A stretch of 64,000 nucleotides of DNA from Arcuatula senhousia (GCA_963971305.1 OZ020306.1:64887022-64951021), one strand, 5' to 3'. Counted from the stretch's first letter, positions 1 to 8,178 are shown. The notes: generated by a model from the letters alone, not told the origin. Numbers and translations are program-made.

Positions 1-1
1 A

Positions 2-3000
2 GATAGCAGACCAACTTCATCTCCCGAAAAGCAGAAATACTGCAATGTCCCACTGAAAAGGAGGAAGGGGCAGCTTTGCAAGGGAAAACCGAGGAAAGAT
101 GGACTTTGCTGGAGGCACTCCCCGCAGCAAGATGACGCCTATCAGCCGATCGGGGGGAAATTTCGGGTGCTCGAAACCATGGAGGAACTAAGAAAAATCG
201 CCAAGGAGGAAGGGGTGAAGGGATATAGTAGGAAAAATAAGCTGGACTTGGTACGGCTCATCGAGTCGGCCACCGACCGGAAATTCAAGCGTAGGGAAGT
301 ATTTACCAGAAAGCAGCTCAAAGCGATTGCGAGGCGGAGGGGGATCACCAATATCTCCCGGCTGAGGAAAGATCAGCTGGTCGAGAAGGTGAAGCAGAGC
401 AATGAAGAAGCTGCAGACCATATCGAGGTTGCGGATAAGCGGGAGGCTGTGGGAGGGGTATTTGGCACGGTGATCATCAAGCCCAAGACGCAGCAGGACG
501 TGGAGACTTTCATCAGGCTAAGCAGGGGGGGAATCCGAAGCACGATTTCGGAGGGGTTGGCGGAAAAGAAGGGCTTGAAAGCGGAAATAATCCTCCACGT
601 GGAGATGGTGAAGATTAGCCCGGCGACCGGCGAGAATATCTACGCTAACCCTAAATTCCGATCGACCTTGAGGGTCATCACAGAGTCCGCAGATTTGGAC
701 GAAGTGATAGCGCAGATGGAAGATAAGATCATTGAGAGCATGGCAAATTTCCAGGCTGGGGGGAGCGGGTGGACCTTTGGGCATGTTGAGAAGCTGGAGA
801 TTCACCTGAATGAATATAAGCCCCTCATGGGAAGCTCATATATCCCACTCCCCAAGAAGCTCGCTGCCAAGAAGGCAATAGTCAACGTGAAAAATGAGGA
901 TCAGCAGTGCTTCAAATGGGCGATCCTCTCGGCCCTCCATCACGGGGAGGTGGATAAGAACAATACCAGCCGAGTCAAGCAGTACGAAAAGTGGGTGGAT
1001 GAGCTAAGGTTCGACGGCATCGACTTCCCGGTCTCACTTCGGGCCATCGATAGGTTCGAGAAGTTAAATGAGGGGATCAAGGTCAACGTATTCGGACTCG
1101 AGGAGGGAAAGGAGGGAGAGATCTACCCTTTGAGGATATCCGAAAGGGATGACGTCGGGGCGCAGCACGTGGATCTCATGCTAGTGGCTAATGATGAGAC
1201 GAAGCATTACTGCTGGGTGAAGAATCTCTCGCGGCTCTTGACGGCGCAGGTAAGCGATCACGATGGGGAAGCTTACTTCTGCCGCCGATGCCTGAACCAC
1301 TTCACTCGGCAGGATCTCCTGGACCAGCACATGGAGTACTGCGGTCAGAAGAAGGCGGTGAAAATAGAGATGCCCAGCGAAGGGAGCTACGTCAGCTTCC
1401 AAAACCATATCCGGTCGATGAAGGTGCCATTCGTCGTCTACGCAGATTTCGAGTGCTTCACGACCAAGGTCGAGCCCGAACCGGCGAAGACTGCCGTAGA
1501 CGGACTCATGCAGCGGCTGGAACGCTTTCTGGAGCTTATCAAGCAGAAGGTAGAAGGGGGCGAGCCGTCCAAATCTCATACCAAGATCCTCCAGAAGCAC
1601 GTACCATCGGGATTCTGCTATCATATCAAGTGCTTCGATGAGACGGTATTCGTCAAGGAGCCGGTGATCTACACCATGCAGAAGGAAGGGGAGGACTTGG
1701 GTCAAATCTTCGTGGATCGACTGACGAAAGATATCCACGAGATCTATCAGCAGAACGATTTCAAGAAGCCCATGGTGATGACGGAGGAAGATAAGATCGC
1801 CTTTGCGGAAGCCACCAAGTGCTCCATCTGCGACCAGGAGCTTGGGGAGGATAAGGTGAGGGACCATTGCCATTTCACGGGCAGATTCAGAGGGGCCGCG
1901 CACAACGATTGCAATCTGAATTATCAGGCGCCGAAATTTATCCCGGTCATCTTCCATAATCTGGCAGGCTACGATGCCCATCTCTTCATCAAGGCACTGG
2001 GGGCTACTGAGGGCAAGATCGACTGCATCCCCAATACTGAGGAGCGCTACATATCATTCACCAAGAGCGTGGCGGTCGGCTCATACAAGGATAAGAAAGG
2101 GAAGATGAAGACGCTCTACCAGCACCTGCGATTCATCGATAGCTTCAAGTTCATGGGGGCAAGTCTGCAGAAGCTGGTAGAATCCACGCCGGCCGATGCT
2201 TTCACCAATATGAGGCGGGAATTTGGGGCCAAGCCGATGGATCCGGGGCTCTTCAAGATTGGACACTTTGAGTCGGAGAATGGGCGAAGCATCACCTTGC
2301 GCGAAGTGATCGACCGGGAAAAGCTGAAGCATATCGTGACGCACCCGGAAGACTACGAGCTGGGGAGTCGATATATCAAGGGAGAGAAGGTGGATAAGGA
2401 TGCTCAGCTGACGCTCTTGCAGGATTACTTGGCCCGCACCAATGCCCTGGGGGAGTGCCCGATGCGATATTACCAGCGCCATGGCTTCGGGAGATATTGG
2501 ACCGGCGAGAAGATCGGTCTCCAGAATATCAGCCGCCGAATTCGGCATACCCTCTGCGCAGATCATATGATCGATATCGATATGAAAAATGCACATCCGA
2601 CTCTGCTCTCCTGGTATTGCCATGAAAATGGCATCGCGTGCACGGGGCTCGACGCATATATCGCCGACCGGGAGAGGCTAATCGCGGACCTGATGACCTA
2701 CGAGGGAATCAGCCGGGACGATGCCAAAACCTACCTACTCGCCATCATCAATGGGAAGATCGTCAGACTCAAGCATGATGCACCAGCATGGCTCCGGGAA
2801 TATTATGGGGGAATGAGGCAGATCATGGAGGAAGTGATCAAGCTGAATCCTGATCTGCACAAGCTTGCCTGCGAATCTAAGGAGAAGAGGGGGACGGACT
2901 ATAATATCGAGGGCACGACTGTGAATTACGTCATGTGCTCCCTGGAGAATAAGGCTCTGATGGCGGCCTTCGACTACCTGACCGAGCAGGAGATCGAGGT

Positions 3001-4888
3001 GGGGGCGCTCGTATTCGATGGGCTGATGATCCATAAGAAGGAGATCCCACGCACCAGGCTACCAGAGATTCTCCAAGGCTGCTCCCAGAGGGTGAAGGAA
3101 GTCGTCGGGGCGGATATCACCTTCACGATCAAGGAGATGGATGAAGGCTACGATATTCCGACCGAGGCGACCGGGCAGAGGGGGGATCACTCGAATCTGC
3201 TGCTACGCAAAGGCGTCTACCCCTACGACTATATGGATAGGTTCGAGAGGCTCCAGGAAATCCAGCTCCCACCCAAGGAGGCCTTCCGCAGCACGCTCAC
3301 TGGTGAGCATATCAGCGAGGAAGACTACGCGCACGCTCAGATGGTATGGGAGGCCTTCGGATGCAAGACCATGCGCGATTACCACGACCTCTATCTCGAG
3401 ACCGACGTGATCTTGCTCGCCGACGTCTTCGAGAATTTCAGCGAAATCTGCATGAAGCACTATGGTCTCGACCCTGCCCACTACTATACCGCGCCAGGAC
3501 TAGCCTATGACGCCGCGCTCAAGGTTAGCGATATCAAGCTTGATCTCATCACCGATCCCGATATGCTGCTCATGATCGAGAAGGGGATACGCGGGGGACT
3601 TACCATGGCTTCTCAGAGATATGCTCGGGCGAATAATCCCTACGTGCAAGATTTCGATCCGAGCAAGCCGACCAACTATCTGATGTATCTGGATGCCAAT
3701 AATCTCTACGGGTGGGCGATGAGTCGGACCCTACCCACCGGAGATTTCAAGTGGATCGATCCCTCGGAAGTCCCAGACCTCAGCACGGTCGGCGAAGAGG
3801 ATGAGCAAGGATTCATCTTGGAAGTGGATCTCGAATATCCCAAGGAGCTCCACGATCGTCATAACGATTATCCCCTCGCGCCGGAATCCATGGTGATCAA
3901 TGGAGTCAGGAAGCTGGTGGCCAACCTCCATGACAAGGAGAAATACGTGGTCCACTACGTGAATCTCAAGAAGTATCTTGCCCGGGGTCTGAAGCTGAAG
4001 AAGGTCCATCGCGTCCTACGATTCATCCAGAGCCCATGGCTGAGGGCTTACGTGGAGAAGAATACGGCTTGCAGGGCATTAGCCACCACCGACTTCGAGA
4101 AGGATTTCTTCAAGCTGATGGTCAACTCGGTATTCGGGAAGACCATGGAGAATATCCGCAATAGGGTGGACGTGCGGCTGGTCAATAGCGAGAAGATCGC
4201 CCGGAAGCTAGTGGCCAAGCCAAACTTCAAGCGTAGGACGGTCTTCAGCGAAGATCTGGCTGCCGTCCCTCTGCATCGCACCAAACTGGTCTTCGATAAG
4301 CCCATCTACCTAGGGTTCTCCATCCTTGATCTATCAAAGACCCTAATGGCTGACTTCGTCTATGATTATCTGAAGCCTCGGTATGGCGACCGACTCAGCA
4401 TCTGCTATACGGATACGGATAGCTTGATCTGCGATATCCAGACGGTGGACGCATATAAGGATATGGCGGAGAGCGTGCATCAGCGCTTCGATACGTCCAA
4501 CTATGCCCCAGACCATGCCTCCGGGATCGTGGCCGGCGTGAATAAGAAAGTGATAGGCAAATTCAAGGATGAGTGCGCCGGCCAGCCGATGACCGAGTAC
4601 GTGGGACTCCGCCCGAAAGCATATGCCTTCAAGGTGGATCGCGAGGAATGTAAGAGGGCTAAAGGTGTGAAGAAGAGCGTGGTCGAATCCGAACTGACCT
4701 TCGCAGACTATAAGGAGTGCCTGGACACGGGCAAGGAGAAATACCGCTCGATGAATATCATCCGCAGCAGGCATCACCAGATTCTCACCCTAGAAACCTG
4801 CAAGAAATCGCTCTCATCCTCCGACGATAAGCGCCACATCCTCCCAGACGGCGTCAGCACCCTCGCACACGGCCACTACCGAATCTAA
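2..4888 (+). CDS. polB: Protein-primed family B DNA polymerase with embedded second polymerase-like domain (5' partial)
   Basis: Replicates the element by protein priming. The frame is open from base 2 with no stop, so the true start lies outside the window. The first ATG in good context is at 179; the GTG at 167 is not a credible eukaryotic start. In order: a C/C/C-xx-H zinc-like motif (41-118); two SAP/Rho-N-like helical motifs (about 180-400); a C2HC finger (1279-1341); Exo I with YADFE (1429-1455); an endonuclease VII-like Cys/His site with DHCHFTG (1820-1915); Exo II with NLAGYD (1951-1986); an extra domain (about 2230-3185) resembling a family A/TV-Pol palm; Exo III with LETDVILLADVF (3379-3432); motif A DANNLYGW (3684-3722); motif B NSVFGKTMEN (4102-4165); motif C YTDTDS (4401-4431); and KAY (4602-4632). 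All catalytic residues expected of a functional PolB are present. The visible part is 1,628 residues, long for a Polinton polymerase, and the insertion accounts for the excess. Confidence 0.95.
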   Translation, partial: DSRPTSSPEKQKYCNVPLKRRKGQLCKGKPRKDGLCWRHSPQQDDAYQPIGGKFRVLETMEELRKIAKEEGVKGYSRKNKLDLVRLIESATDRKFKRREVFTRKQLKAIARRRGITNISRLRKDQLVEKVKQSNEEAADHIEVADKREAVGGVFGTVIIKPKTQQDVETFIRLSRGGIRSTISEGLAEKKGLKAEIILHVEMVKISPATGENIYANPKFRSTLRVITESADLDEVIAQMEDKIIESMANFQAGGSGWTFGHVEKLEIHLNEYKPLMGSSYIPLPKKLAAKKAIVNVKNEDQQCFKWAILSALHHGEVDKNNTSRVKQYEKWVDELRFDGIDFPVSLRAIDRFEKLNEGIKVNVFGLEEGKEGEIYPLRISERDDVGAQHVDLMLVANDETKHYCWVKNLSRLLTAQVSDHDGEAYFCRRCLNHFTRQDLLDQHMEYCGQKKAVKIEMPSEGSYVSFQNHIRSMKVPFVVYADFECFTTKVEPEPAKTAVDGLMQRLERFLELIKQKVEGGEPSKSHTKILQKHVPSGFCYHIKCFDETVFVKEPVIYTMQKEGEDLGQIFVDRLTKDIHEIYQQNDFKKPMVMTEEDKIAFAEATKCSICDQELGEDKVRDHCHFTGRFRGAAHNDCNLNYQAPKFIPVIFHNLAGYDAHLFIKALGATEGKIDCIPNTEERYISFTKSVAVGSYKDKKGKMKTLYQHLRFIDSFKFMGASLQKLVESTPADAFTNMRREFGAKPMDPGLFKIGHFESENGRSITLREVIDREKLKHIVTHPEDYELGSRYIKGEKVDKDAQLTLLQDYLARTNALGECPMRYYQRHGFGRYWTGEKIGLQNISRRIRHTLCADHMIDIDMKNAHPTLLSWYCHENGIACTGLDAYIADRERLIADLMTYEGISRDDAKTYLLAIINGKIVRLKHDAPAWLREYYGGMRQIMEEVIKLNPDLHKLACESKEKRGTDYNIEGTTVNYVMCSLENKALMAAFDYLTEQEIEVGALVFDGLMIHKKEIPRTRLPEILQGCSQRVKEVVGADITFTIKEMDEGYDIPTEATGQRGDHSNLLLRKGVYPYDYMDRFERLQEIQLPPKEAFRSTLTGEHISEEDYAHAQMVWEAFGCKTMRDYHDLYLETDVILLADVFENFSEICMKHYGLDPAHYYTAPGLAYDAALKVSDIKLDLITDPDMLLMIEKGIRGGLTMASQRYARANNPYVQDFDPSKPTNYLMYLDANNLYGWAMSRTLPTGDFKWIDPSEVPDLSTVGEEDEQGFILEVDLEYPKELHDRHNDYPLAPESMVINGVRKLVANLHDKEKYVVHYVNLKKYLARGLKLKKVHRVLRFIQSPWLRAYVEKNTACRALATTDFEKDFFKLMVNSVFGKTMENIRNRVDVRLVNSEKIARKLVAKPNFKRRTVFSEDLAAVPLHRTKLVFDKPIYLGFSILDLSKTLMADFVYDYLKPRYGDRLSICYTDTDSLICDIQTVDAYKDMAESVHQRFDTSNYAPDHASGIVAGVNKKVIGKFKDECAGQPMTEYVGLRPKAYAFKVDREECKRAKGVKKSVVESELTFADYKECLDTGKEKYRSMNIIRSRHHQILTLETCKKSLSSSDDKRHILPDGVSTLAHGHYRI
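2230..3185 (+). other. Family A/TV-Pol-like palm domain inserted inside PolB
   Basis: The flanking residues (FIDSFKFMGASLQKL before; RKGVYPYDYMD and LPPKEAF after) belong to one continuous PolB exonuclease region, so this is an insertion. Within it, GRYW...GLQNI...RIRHTL followed by DIDMKNAHPTLL (2561-2611) parallels the family A pattern of a GR segment, LQNI, IR and motif A. RDDAKTYLLAIINGK (2708-2758) has the spacing of an O-helix with a conserved Lys. NYVMCSLENKALM (2915-2980) looks like the following helix. ALVFDGLMIHK (2998-3042) parallels motif C (HD or FD). TV-Pol is the transposon-virus polymerase family described as related to family A polymerases and T7-like RNA polymerases. The assignment is by motif recognition only. 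Confidence 0.65.
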
Positions 4889-4895
4889 ATAAATG
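4886..4895 (+). promoter_or_regulatory. TAAATAAATG stop/start motif, PolB-protease junction
   Basis: The TAA at 4886-4888 ends PolB and the ATG at 4893-4895 starts the protease. The motif matches the right part of the TATAAATAAATG consensus shared by other starts in this element. Confidence 0.6.
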
Positions 4896-5306
4896 AGCAG
4901 CATACGCGTCCATCACTTGATCCTCCCCCACAAGCCCCTCTCGAACCTAGAGCTCGAGGATGCTGCATCTGCCCTGAAAATCTCTCGATTCAGAGGAATA
5001 TTCATGCGCGATGCCCTACCACCAACCCCACGCCCCATCGAATGCGGCATCCTGAATCACGACGACTTCCATGGCCCCGGCACGCACTGGACGTGCTGGC
5101 ATAAGCGCGGAGGACTCAAAGTTTACTTCGACCCCTACGGCCTGCCTCCGCCCGACGAGATGATCGACTATTTGCGGCCGGAGATTCGATATAGCACCGA
5201 TGAGCTGCAGAGGCGCGGGGACGTAGTATGCGGGCACTTTTGCCTCTACGTGCTGAAGATGCTTGCGGATGGGCGATCGATCGACGACGTGATTTTCTCA
5301 TTATAG
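4893..5306 (+). CDS. Adenain-like cysteine protease
   Basis: 137 residues. Expected to cleave capsid and core precursors during particle maturation, as adenovirus protease (clan CE) does. The catalytic set is visible: His65 in GTHWTCW, Asp80 in YFDPYG, Gln106 upstream of the Cys box, and Cys113 in VCGHFC. The DPYG Asp sits where adenain has Glu. It is shorter than adenovirus protease (about 200 residues), as is common for Polinton versions. The start at 4893 lies four bases after the PolB stop, inside the shared TAAATAAATG motif. The fibre-like gene follows four bases after its stop. Protease and capsid genes in one element support virion formation. Confidence 0.92.
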   Translation: MSSIRVHHLILPHKPLSNLELEDAASALKISRFRGIFMRDALPPTPRPIECGILNHDDFHGPGTHWTCWHKRGGLKVYFDPYGLPPPDEMIDYLRPEIRYSTDELQRRGDVVCGHFCLYVLKMLADGRSIDDVIFSL

Positions 5307-5313
5307 ATAAATG
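5302..5313 (+). promoter_or_regulatory. TATAGATAAATG stop/start motif, protease-fibre junction
   Basis: One-base variant of TATAAATAAATG. The TAG inside it (5304-5306) is the protease stop and the ATG (5311-5313) starts the fibre-like gene. Confidence 0.6.
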
Positions 5314-5925
5314 GATAAGTTCGGTTCACATGCAAGAAAAAGGGTATCGCTCTGGCGGATGCTCCAGGATCTCGATATGAACGATCATCGCATCACTAGC
5401 CTGGGATTGCCTCAGGAGGGGTCGGATGCCGTGACGAAGCGCTGGGTCAACCTGCAATTGAAAGATGGTATGAAAGATATCGATGATCTGGAGGCGGCGC
5501 TCGAAGGAACCTCGAAAGCGCTAGAGGCTGAGAAGAAACGTCTGGATCGTATCGAGAAAGAAGTGGTTAAGTGCTTACCCATGGCCGGCGGGAGGATGAC
5601 GGGTGAAATAGATATGCAGGGTCATGCCATTCACAATCTTCCCGAGGGGACCGGTGCCGACGAGCCAATTACGAAAGGATGGTACGCAAAGAACTGGCAG
5701 GACCTGGTCTTGGGGATGCAGAGAAAGATAGACGCCGCGGAATCTAAGTATAAAACCCTCGAAGATCAGATGTTCGATAACCAGGAAAAGCTGGATGCCC
5801 TCGAGACGTATGTTAGGCTCAAGCACCCATCCACCGACAGGGTCGGTCGGCGCTCGGTGAGTGATATATCGGATTACGAAAGAACGATCGATGCCATCAA
5901 GGCGGCGCTTCCGAGGCGGGGTTAG
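5311..5925 (+). CDS. Fibre-like coiled-coil protein with phage-tail-type repeats
   Basis: 204 residues with no recognised enzyme motif. Two related segments are visible: residues 21-45 (LDMNDHRITSLGLPQ...SDAVTKRW) and 91-126 (MAGGRMTGEIDMQGHAIHNL...DEPITKGW). Both follow the pattern D-M-x-x-H-x-I-x-x-L, then a short Pro/Gly stretch, then TK-x-W. This resembles the repeats of trimeric phage and adenovirus fibres and tail collars. Between and after them (residues 50-90 and 130-165) are heptad-rich charged helices likely to form coiled coils. A receptor-binding or vertex spike role is inferred from these features and from the virion gene neighbours. It ends at a TAG just before a hairpin that separates it from the convergent integrase gene. 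Confidence 0.6.
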   Translation: MDKFGSHARKRVSLWRMLQDLDMNDHRITSLGLPQEGSDAVTKRWVNLQLKDGMKDIDDLEAALEGTSKALEAEKKRLDRIEKEVVKCLPMAGGRMTGEIDMQGHAIHNLPEGTGADEPITKGWYAKNWQDLVLGMQRKIDAAESKYKTLEDQMFDNQEKLDALETYVRLKHPSTDRVGRRSVSDISDYERTIDAIKAALPRRG

Positions 5926-5935
5926 CCATTCCCTC

Positions 5936-5976
5936 AAATTTTTTCCGGTCCCCATGGCAAGGACCAGAAAAAAATT
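5936..5976. terminator. Hairpin between convergent fibre and integrase genes
   Basis: A T-rich then GGTCC arm (5938-5951) pairs with GGACC plus an A-rich arm (5961-5976) around a short loop. It lies eleven bases after the fibre stop and just beyond the integrase stop on the other strand, so it could mark 3' ends on both strands. Two similar hairpins occur at 11,357 and 13,243. Confidence 0.55.
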
Positions 5977-5980
5977 CTAC

Positions 5981-6919
5981 CTATTGAAGCTCGGAAGCCC
6001 TCACCCATGAGTTGAAAGTCTTCGGATAGCCCCGCCATTTGACGAATATTTCCTTTACTCCTCCCCGGATGCGCCGACGCAAGACTTTCTCGATACGAAA
6101 GACGTCCTGGTCGGTGCGCTGAAGCTCGGGCTCATAGAAAGATCCTTGGACTTCCTCCTCCTCGTAATCCTTGAGGCGATATGTGGGAGGCTGCGTATTC
6201 AAGGTCTGGGCGATGGTGAAGACTTCCTCCGTCCAGCGAGGCGTATAGCCCTTCTCGAAGGTGTCTTTCTTCTTGGTGATCCGAACCCTATCTCCAACCT
6301 TGAATCGTGGCAGCTGCATGGGTGGTAGGTCCCCATAGAGATTCCAGAATACCTTGACCTCATTCTCCTTCTGGCTGGCGGCGGTGGGCGTCATCTTGAT
6401 GGATCGATGCTTGGTGGTATTATACTGGAGGACGAGATCATCCAAGATGGGAAGGTAGGCGCGTGTGGAATTGGCCGAAAAATACTTGAACATCTTCTCC
6501 TTCATGGTACGATTCCAGCGCTCCACCACGCTCGATTTCTCCTCATTCTCAGTGGAGTAGATCTCGACGCCGTGCTTCTGGAGCAGCTCCTTCACCTCCC
6601 GATTATAAAATTCTTTGCCCTTATCGGTCCATAGCTTCTCAGGCGTGCGATCCTTGAAGACGGCCCGGAATGCATCTCGCACCGTAGCACCCTTCTTATC
6701 TTTCAGCGGCACCAGCCAGCCGTACTTGGAGAAGATATCGATGATGCTCAAGAGGAATTTGAAGCCTCGATTATCGCGGGAGAAGGCACTCATATCAACG
6801 AGGTCGGCCGCCCAGGTCTCGTCCACCCCACCCACCACCACGCGACGCTTCTGGAATTTGCGTCGGACTGGCTTATGCAGCTCTTCGGCTAGCTCGTCCG
6901 ACCAACGAAATTTTTTTTT
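5981..6919 (-). CDS. Retroviral-type DDE integrase with C-terminal chromodomain
   Basis: Inserts the element into host DNA. The DDE triad is visible: Asp at 6803-6805 (WAADLVDM), Asp at 6623-6625 (LWTDKGKEF) and Glu at 6521-6523 (VVERWNRT), the last two 34 residues apart. The C-terminus is a chromodomain (about 6105-5985; IEKVL, VKWRGYP, SWV). The frame is open from 6919, just after a TAA, but has no ATG until 6793, which is downstream of the first catalytic Asp; the GTG at 6841 is not a credible start. The upstream part (about 6910-6845) still looks like integrase sequence. Expression therefore seems to need entry from the overlapping PLA2 frame at the 11-A run, or the copy carries a one-base deletion. 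Confidence 0.93.
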   Translation of the reverse strand, partial: KKKFRWSDELAEELHKPVRRKFQKRRVVVGGVDETWAADLVDMSAFSRDNRGFKFLLSIIDIFSKYGWLVPLKDKKGATVRDAFRAVFKDRTPEKLWTDKGKEFYNREVKELLQKHGVEIYSTENEEKSSVVERWNRTMKEKMFKYFSANSTRAYLPILDDLVLQYNTTKHRSIKMTPTAASQKENEVKVFWNLYGDLPPMQLPRFKVGDRVRITKKKDTFEKGYTPRWTEEVFTIAQTLNTQPPTYRLKDYEEEEVQGSFYEPELQRTDQDVFRIEKVLRRRIRGGVKEIFVKWRGYPKTFNSWVRASELQ

Positions 6920-7401
6920 TTAACCCCCAGCCCAAATCGAGTCTTGGTGCCGATGATGGGCTTGACGATGCTGCGGTCCATGCGCTCGCGGACGGTGGGA
7001 TTGGGAATGGTGTCAAGTGAGGCTAGCATGGCCTTATCGCAGATAGAATTGCGTGCGGCAGTATTCTTATGCTTGGCGTAGCAGAGATCGTGGCGATAGG
7101 CGGCCTCATCCACCCGATTAATGGGCTTCGACCAAGCCTTCGGAGTACCATCTGCATTTAGACGCTTATGGAGCTGGGTGCCCGGCCCGGTGAAATTATG
7201 CCCCGGCAGATGCATTTCCACCGGCAGCCGATTGATCATCTTATTTACGAGCCCCGCACCCTCGCTCCCTCGGAGAAACTGAGACTTCCTTGCCCCGCAT
7301 ACGACGCATAGCCCACCCGTCCGCCGCCTCCCATTACTGGTGGTGGTCTCATAGCGACCTTCCGTCTCGGTTGGCCGCTTGCACTTCAGGCAGAAAATCA
7401 T
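6889..7401 (-). CDS. Parvovirus-type phospholipase A2 with N-terminal zinc ribbon
   Basis: 170 residues. The N-terminus has a CxxC...CxxC zinc ribbon (Cys4, Cys7, Cys32, Cys35). A PLA2 core follows: the GPGT calcium loop (residues 72-75) and the DEAAYRHDLCY helix with the His104-Asp105 catalytic pair, as in parvovirus VP1 unique regions. In parvoviruses this activity breaches the endosomal membrane during entry; the same role is inferred here. The start at 7401 is fifteen bases from the divergent ATPase start. The last seven residues lie beyond an 11-A run (6911-6921) and do not look like part of the fold. In the frame one base back, the same DNA encodes the integrase, so the natural product may be a PLA2-integrase fusion made by frameshifting. 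Confidence 0.88.
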   Translation of the reverse strand: MIFCLKCKRPTETEGRYETTTSNGRRRTGGLCVVCGARKSQFLRGSEGAGLVNKMINRLPVEMHLPGHNFTGPGTQLHKRLNADGTPKAWSKPINRVDEAAYRHDLCYAKHKNTAARNSICDKAMLASLDTIPNPTVRERMDRSIVKPIIGTKTRFGLGVKKKNFVGRTS

Positions 7402-7416
7402 TCTTTATCTATATAA
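7402..7416. promoter_or_regulatory. 15-bp bidirectional promoter between PLA2 and ATPase
   Basis: The two divergent ATGs (7401 minus, 7417 plus) are separated by 15 bases of T/A-rich sequence. The plus strand reads CTATATAAATG into the ATPase. The minus strand reads ATATAGATAAAG before the PLA2 ATG. Both are variants of the element's TATA/TAAATG start motif. Confidence 0.65.
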
Positions 7417-8178
7417 ATGGACGTCGAAAATATCTCCTATAATGAGGCGGCTGCAGCCCGACGCAATCACTTCCTCCTCCCGCAGCGGTCGATCAGAGGC
7501 CTGATCATCGGGAAGTCGGACTGCGGCAAGACGACGCTGCTGAATAATCTCCTCCTGCGCGATGGATGGCTCGATTACGATCGACTCTACGTCTTCGGAA
7601 AATCGCTCCATCAGCCCATCTATCAGCTGCTGCGGCAGGCGCTGGGGAAAGGATTTTCGAAAGACGATATCCGCGACCTTCTCTCCATCAAGGATCGCTA
7701 TCCCCACTCTCTGATCGACGCGGTGAATATCCTGAAGCCGCCAGCCCGCCCCAGTGGGATCGAAGCCTTCTTCTTTGAGCAGGGCGACGAGGTGCCGGAT
7801 CCTCGAGACCTCGACCCCGCCCGCAAGAATCTCATGGTCTTCGACGACTTGATGCTGAGCAAGCAGAGCAAGTGCGAAGACTACTACGTGCGCGGCCGCC
7901 ATAATAACGTGGATTGCTTCTACCTCTGCCAAAACTACTTCAAGCTGCCGCGGCAATCGATCCGGGAGAATGCCAACTTCATCTGCCTCTTCGAGCAGGA
8001 TGCCAAGAATCGCGATCATATCCGCCGGGATCACTGCAGCGACCTCACCTCCACCCAGTTCGATGCCCTCTGCGACCGATCCTGGGCCGAGCCCTACGGA
8101 TTCGTGACCATCGATCTCACGAGCCCAAAGGCGGCTGGAAAATATCGATGCAAATTAGAAGATTTTTATCGAGTCTAA
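7417..8178 (+). CDS. FtsK/HerA-type genome packaging ATPase (A32-like)
   Basis: 253 residues. Pumps the replicated genome into capsids in Polintons, virophages and large DNA viruses. The P-loop IGKSDCGKTTLL is at residues 31-42, and Walker B NLMVFDDL at 138-145. A downstream polar motif, YLCQNYFKLP, matches the sensor region of this family. Length fits the family (about 200-280 residues). The start at 7417 lies in a TATATAAATG motif, divergent from the PLA2 gene. The next gene starts seven bases after its TAA, giving a co-directional late-type gene block that runs to 13,226. Confidence 0.93.
   Translation: MDVENISYNEAAAARRNHFLLPQRSIRGLIIGKSDCGKTTLLNNLLLRDGWLDYDRLYVFGKSLHQPIYQLLRQALGKGFSKDDIRDLLSIKDRYPHSLIDAVNILKPPARPSGIEAFFFEQGDEVPDPRDLDPARKNLMVFDDLMLSKQSKCEDYYVRGRHNNVDCFYLCQNYFKLPRQSIRENANFICLFEQDAKNRDHIRRDHCSDLTSTQFDALCDRSWAEPYGFVTIDLTSPKAAGKYRCKLEDFYRV

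Noticed and set aside
167..181. GTG at 167 as PolB start
   Set aside because: The frame is open to base 2 and GTG is not a normal eukaryotic start; the gene is best treated as 5' partial.
1181..1981. 266-codon minus-strand open frame opposite PolB
   Set aside because: It mirrors a strongly biased coding strand, has no recognisable domain, and PolB motifs in the same bases are unmistakable.
6839..6841. GTG at 6841 as integrase start
   Set aside because: Not an ATG, and integrase-like sequence continues upstream of it to the A run.
7405..8034. 209-codon minus-strand frame opposite the ATPase
   Set aside because: Antisense shadow; the plus frame has the P-loop and Walker B.
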